Source: Elusimicrobia bacterium GWA2_66_18 (GTDB lineage: Bacteria > Elusimicrobiota > Elusimicrobia > UBA1565 > UBA9628). From it: a DNA stretch of 64,000 bases. Below the pieces are notes generated by a model. The model was not told the origin of the DNA. It ran no database searches and saw nothing but the letters and a program-made list of their open reading frames with translations. The stretch's first letter is position 1. Each line of letters starts with the position of its first letter. Positions 61,873 to 64,000 of the stretch are shown here, piece by piece. The stretch covers positions 1 to 64,000 of the forward strand of contig MGTX01000014.1 in the NCBI GenBank assembly GCA_001799675.1. Reading direction: 5' to 3'. The translations under genes and the position numbers were made by a program.

Positions 61873-63962
61873 AAGGGGCCTTACTGGCCTTGCTGCTGGC
61901 CGGAACCGCATCGGCCGCGGACTACGCCCTGCCCTCCCCGCCGCCCGGCCCTCACGTGGACTATTGGGCCGACCAGATCGAGTTCGACGAGACGAAGTCG
62001 ACTCTGCACCTCTGCGGCGGCGTCACGATAAAAGATTCGACGATGACGATCAAAGGCCAGGATTTCTGGATCGACATCTCGAGTCGCACCGGCCGCTCCG
62101 CCCAGCCGTTCATCCTCAATGACGGCCTCTCGGCGGTCTACGGCGAATCGGGCGAGTTCGACTTCGCCAAGCGCACCGGACGCCTCTCGCGGGCGTCGAT
62201 GGGCATCGCGAGCTGGCGCATCCACGCGCGGCAGGCGCAGTTGTATCCCGACCGCCGCATCGAGTATCGCGCCGCGAATTTCACGTCATGCGACCGGGTC
62301 CCTCCCGATTACCGCTTCCGCGCCTCATCGGTGCGCATCGTACCGGGCAAGCATCTGCTCGCCAAGAATACGTTGTTCTATTTAGGCAAGGCGCCTGTCT
62401 TATATCTTCCGATCTTTTATCACTCCCTGGATCCTAATCGGAGGCTCCAATGGCGATTCCAGCCCGGCGTCGACCGCCGCAGCGGCTATTATCTCAAAGG
62501 AACCCTCACGACCCGACTCTCCGAAACGACCTACAGCAAGATCTTCGACGACTATTACACGAATCTAGGCTTCGGCTTGGGCGGGGAGGTGGATCATCGC
62601 GCGGGGCCAGATTCCCGAGGCTCGTTGTTCGGCTACCGGATCCACGAGGATGGCACCGTCAACAACCGCTGGGGATTGTTCGGCGGCGGCTACAAGGATC
62701 TCGGTTCGTCTTTTTCCCTGCAGGGCCGCATCCAGTTCCAATCCGACCCGAGCTTCACCAATCACTATGTTCGCTCCGACATCTTCCGCCTGACGCCGAA
62801 TCTAGTCAATAGCGCCGCGTTGACCCGGAACTTCTCCAAAGGCATGGTGCGCCTGATCTATGCCCGCGAAGACGTCTTGAACCCGGTCAATCCGAATCGA
62901 TTCGTCAAAAACATCGAGAGCACCCCGCGCCTGGAGGCCGCGAGCGCGTCGTTGCGCATCTGGAAGCTGCCCTGGCTCAACACGTTCACCGGATTTGCCG
63001 ACAACAACTTCAATAATTCACGCCTCCATCTCGAAAAATCGGTCAACGCCGCATGGACCGGGACTAGGAGCTTCCACATAGCCCGAGGCGTCAACTTCAC
63101 GCCGTCGCTCAACTATAGCGAAACCTACTACAACCGTTTCGACCTGACGAATTTCGCGACCTCCGAGACGAGCCAGAATCGAAACTCCTTGCTGGGACGC
63201 TGGACCGCGTCCAATAACCTGCGCTTCAACACGCCGTTGGGCGACATCGACGCGACGCACAGCTACGGCAAGCGCCTCAAGCCCGACGGCTTCACCGAGG
63301 ACACGGAGAATGCCGACAAGGGCGTCGAACAGAACGCGGTCACGCTGGCGGATGTCTTCATGCCCGCTTCGCGGATGTGGGCGCGCCTGTCCACCGGCTA
63401 CGATTACAGGACCTTCCGTGATCACTCGTTGACCTTCGACCAGAGGATACGTCCCATCACCACCGACGTCAGCTGGCAGTCGTCGAAGAGCCTCGCCTTT
63501 GCGTTTCATAACGACTACCAGCTTGGACCGGGAAAGGGCGAGAACCGCACGGTCATCGGCGACGTCCAGTGGGGAGACGAGCAGGGTGTTTCGCTGCGAG
63601 GCGGGGTCGGCTATAACCTCTCGAGCCCGGCAACCTCTTATCAAAGCCTGGATTTCTCGTTTGCGCCTTCCAGCCCCACGTGGCGCCTCGCGGTGGGACT
63701 GCGAACTCTCGTCGTAACCCCGCATGGGCTCTCGAGCGCGCAGCGCATGAGGCTCTTCGAGAAGGAGCTCACCTGGAGCAGACGTTGGCACGATTTCTAC
63801 ACGAAGATCGTCGCGAGGGTCCGTCCCGGCGGCGTCGGAGAACTCACGGCCCGAATCGAATTCAAGTTCGGGACCAGCGACCCTCGCCAGGCTCCCCATC
63901 GCGACTGGGAGTCCGAATGGTTCCCCGGACGGGCCAAGGAAAGCGACGATCTGAGGCCGTAG
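61869..63962 (+). CDS. lptD: LptD-like LPS-assembly outer-membrane protein
   Basis: 697 aa from TTG 61869, preceded by GGGAGG. A signal peptide (to ASA) is followed by an OstA/LptA-like beta-taco domain (DYWADQIEFDETKSTLHLCGGVTI, residues about 27-130) and then the LptD region NTLFYLGKAPVLYLPIFYHSLDPNRRLQWRFQPG and a long beta-barrel. It should insert lipopolysaccharide into the outer leaflet with LptE. The disulfide cysteines of E. coli LptD are not evident; only two cysteines are visible. Together with the heptose operon it implies an LPS-bearing outer membrane. Confidence 0.9.
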   Translation: MKGALLALLLAGTASAADYALPSPPPGPHVDYWADQIEFDETKSTLHLCGGVTIKDSTMTIKGQDFWIDISSRTGRSAQPFILNDGLSAVYGESGEFDFAKRTGRLSRASMGIASWRIHARQAQLYPDRRIEYRAANFTSCDRVPPDYRFRASSVRIVPGKHLLAKNTLFYLGKAPVLYLPIFYHSLDPNRRLQWRFQPGVDRRSGYYLKGTLTTRLSETTYSKIFDDYYTNLGFGLGGEVDHRAGPDSRGSLFGYRIHEDGTVNNRWGLFGGGYKDLGSSFSLQGRIQFQSDPSFTNHYVRSDIFRLTPNLVNSAALTRNFSKGMVRLIYAREDVLNPVNPNRFVKNIESTPRLEAASASLRIWKLPWLNTFTGFADNNFNNSRLHLEKSVNAAWTGTRSFHIARGVNFTPSLNYSETYYNRFDLTNFATSETSQNRNSLLGRWTASNNLRFNTPLGDIDATHSYGKRLKPDGFTEDTENADKGVEQNAVTLADVFMPASRMWARLSTGYDYRTFRDHSLTFDQRIRPITTDVSWQSSKSLAFAFHNDYQLGPGKGENRTVIGDVQWGDEQGVSLRGGVGYNLSSPATSYQSLDFSFAPSSPTWRLAVGLRTLVVTPHGLSSAQRMRLFEKELTWSRRWHDFYTKIVARVRPGGVGELTARIEFKFGTSDPRQAPHRDWESEWFPGRAKESDDLRP

Positions 63963-63989
63963 AGCGGCGAAGTGGTATAATCGACGGCG

Positions 63990-64000
63990 ATGGGACTTCC
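63990..64000 (+). CDS. Start of a gene cut by the window end
   Basis: TATAAT at 63976-63981 is followed by ATGGGACTTCC, with predicted +1 at 63988. This is the same -10/start-codon spacing as other genes in the window, so a gene beginning M-G-L is likely. Nothing more can be said. Confidence 0.4.

Overview
The window is 64 kb of GC-rich bacterial chromosome, densely coded on both strands, with no rRNA, tRNA, CRISPR array, insertion sequence or phage gene that I could find. The gene content points to a Gram-negative, probably anaerobic or facultative bacterium. It has an LptD homologue, beta-barrel porins, a GDP-heptose operon, multihaem c-type cytochromes with CcdA/TlpA, a pyruvate:ferredoxin oxidoreductase-type complex and an archaeal-type class I aldolase. 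Together with C-terminal dockerin-like tags and long Pro/Ala-rich exported N-terminal extensions, this best fits Elusimicrobiota or a neighbouring candidate phylum. That placement is inference, because no marker gene is present.

Layout. 1-3.2 kb: two tandem, nearly identical genes for exported sensor-like proteins made only of a chemoreceptor-type ligand-binding module, then a convergent porin. 3.2-9.5 kb: class I fructose-bisphosphate aldolase, a small membrane protein, a divergent OPT-family transporter, and an overlapping four-gene 2-oxoacid:ferredoxin oxidoreductase operon (gamma-delta-alpha-beta). 9.6-11.1 kb: a triheme cytochrome and a cation-diffusion facilitator. 11.1-18.3 kb: two very large exported proteins whose AT-richer N-terminal parts are joined to an almost identical GC-rich Ig-like plus dockerin cassette, preceded by a hairpin-rich leader. 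18.5-25.3 kb: a MsrB-MsrA fusion, CcdA, TlpA-like thioredoxin, MutS and MutL. 25.4-25.65 kb: a promoter, a long self-complementary stretch and a terminator-like hairpin, interpreted as a 6S-like non-coding RNA.

25.66-33.4 kb is one minus-strand operon of eight overlapping genes. It starts with surface-glycan functions (GT2, GT39-like, WecA-like, FAD-dependent mutase-like) and ends with a lipoprotein, an exonuclease, QueC and QueE. 33.4-38.5 kb holds an exported protein, a hybrid sensor kinase that appears to have lost TM2 and the H-box, a DUF985 cupin with an exported N-terminal extension, and a membrane M50 protease. Citrate synthase follows. 40.15-46.04 kb is a six-gene heptose/glycosyltransferase operon (gmhA, hddC, hddA, GT2, two membrane glycosyltransferases). 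46.07-51.2 kb is a PilZ-bearing cellulose-synthase-like enzyme, a TPR/beta-barrel export partner and an HAO-like octaheme cytochrome. 51.7-57.8 kb is a plus-strand run with an AmgK-RapZ fusion kinase, a MurU-like nucleotidyltransferase, a coiled-coil protein, an RlmI-like methyltransferase, an NmrA-like protein, a monohaem lipoprotein and a CHAD protein. A CoA-disulfide/polysulfide reductase with rhodanese domain, small regulators, an SDR and LptD close the window.

A notable window-wide pattern is that about a dozen first-in-operon genes have a TANNNT -10 box placed so that the predicted transcription start falls on or within 0-3 nt of the start codon, which suggests common leaderless mRNAs. 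Other first genes have clear Shine-Dalgarno sites. TTG and GTG starts are frequent, and genes in operons are mostly joined by 1-4 nt stop/start overlaps.
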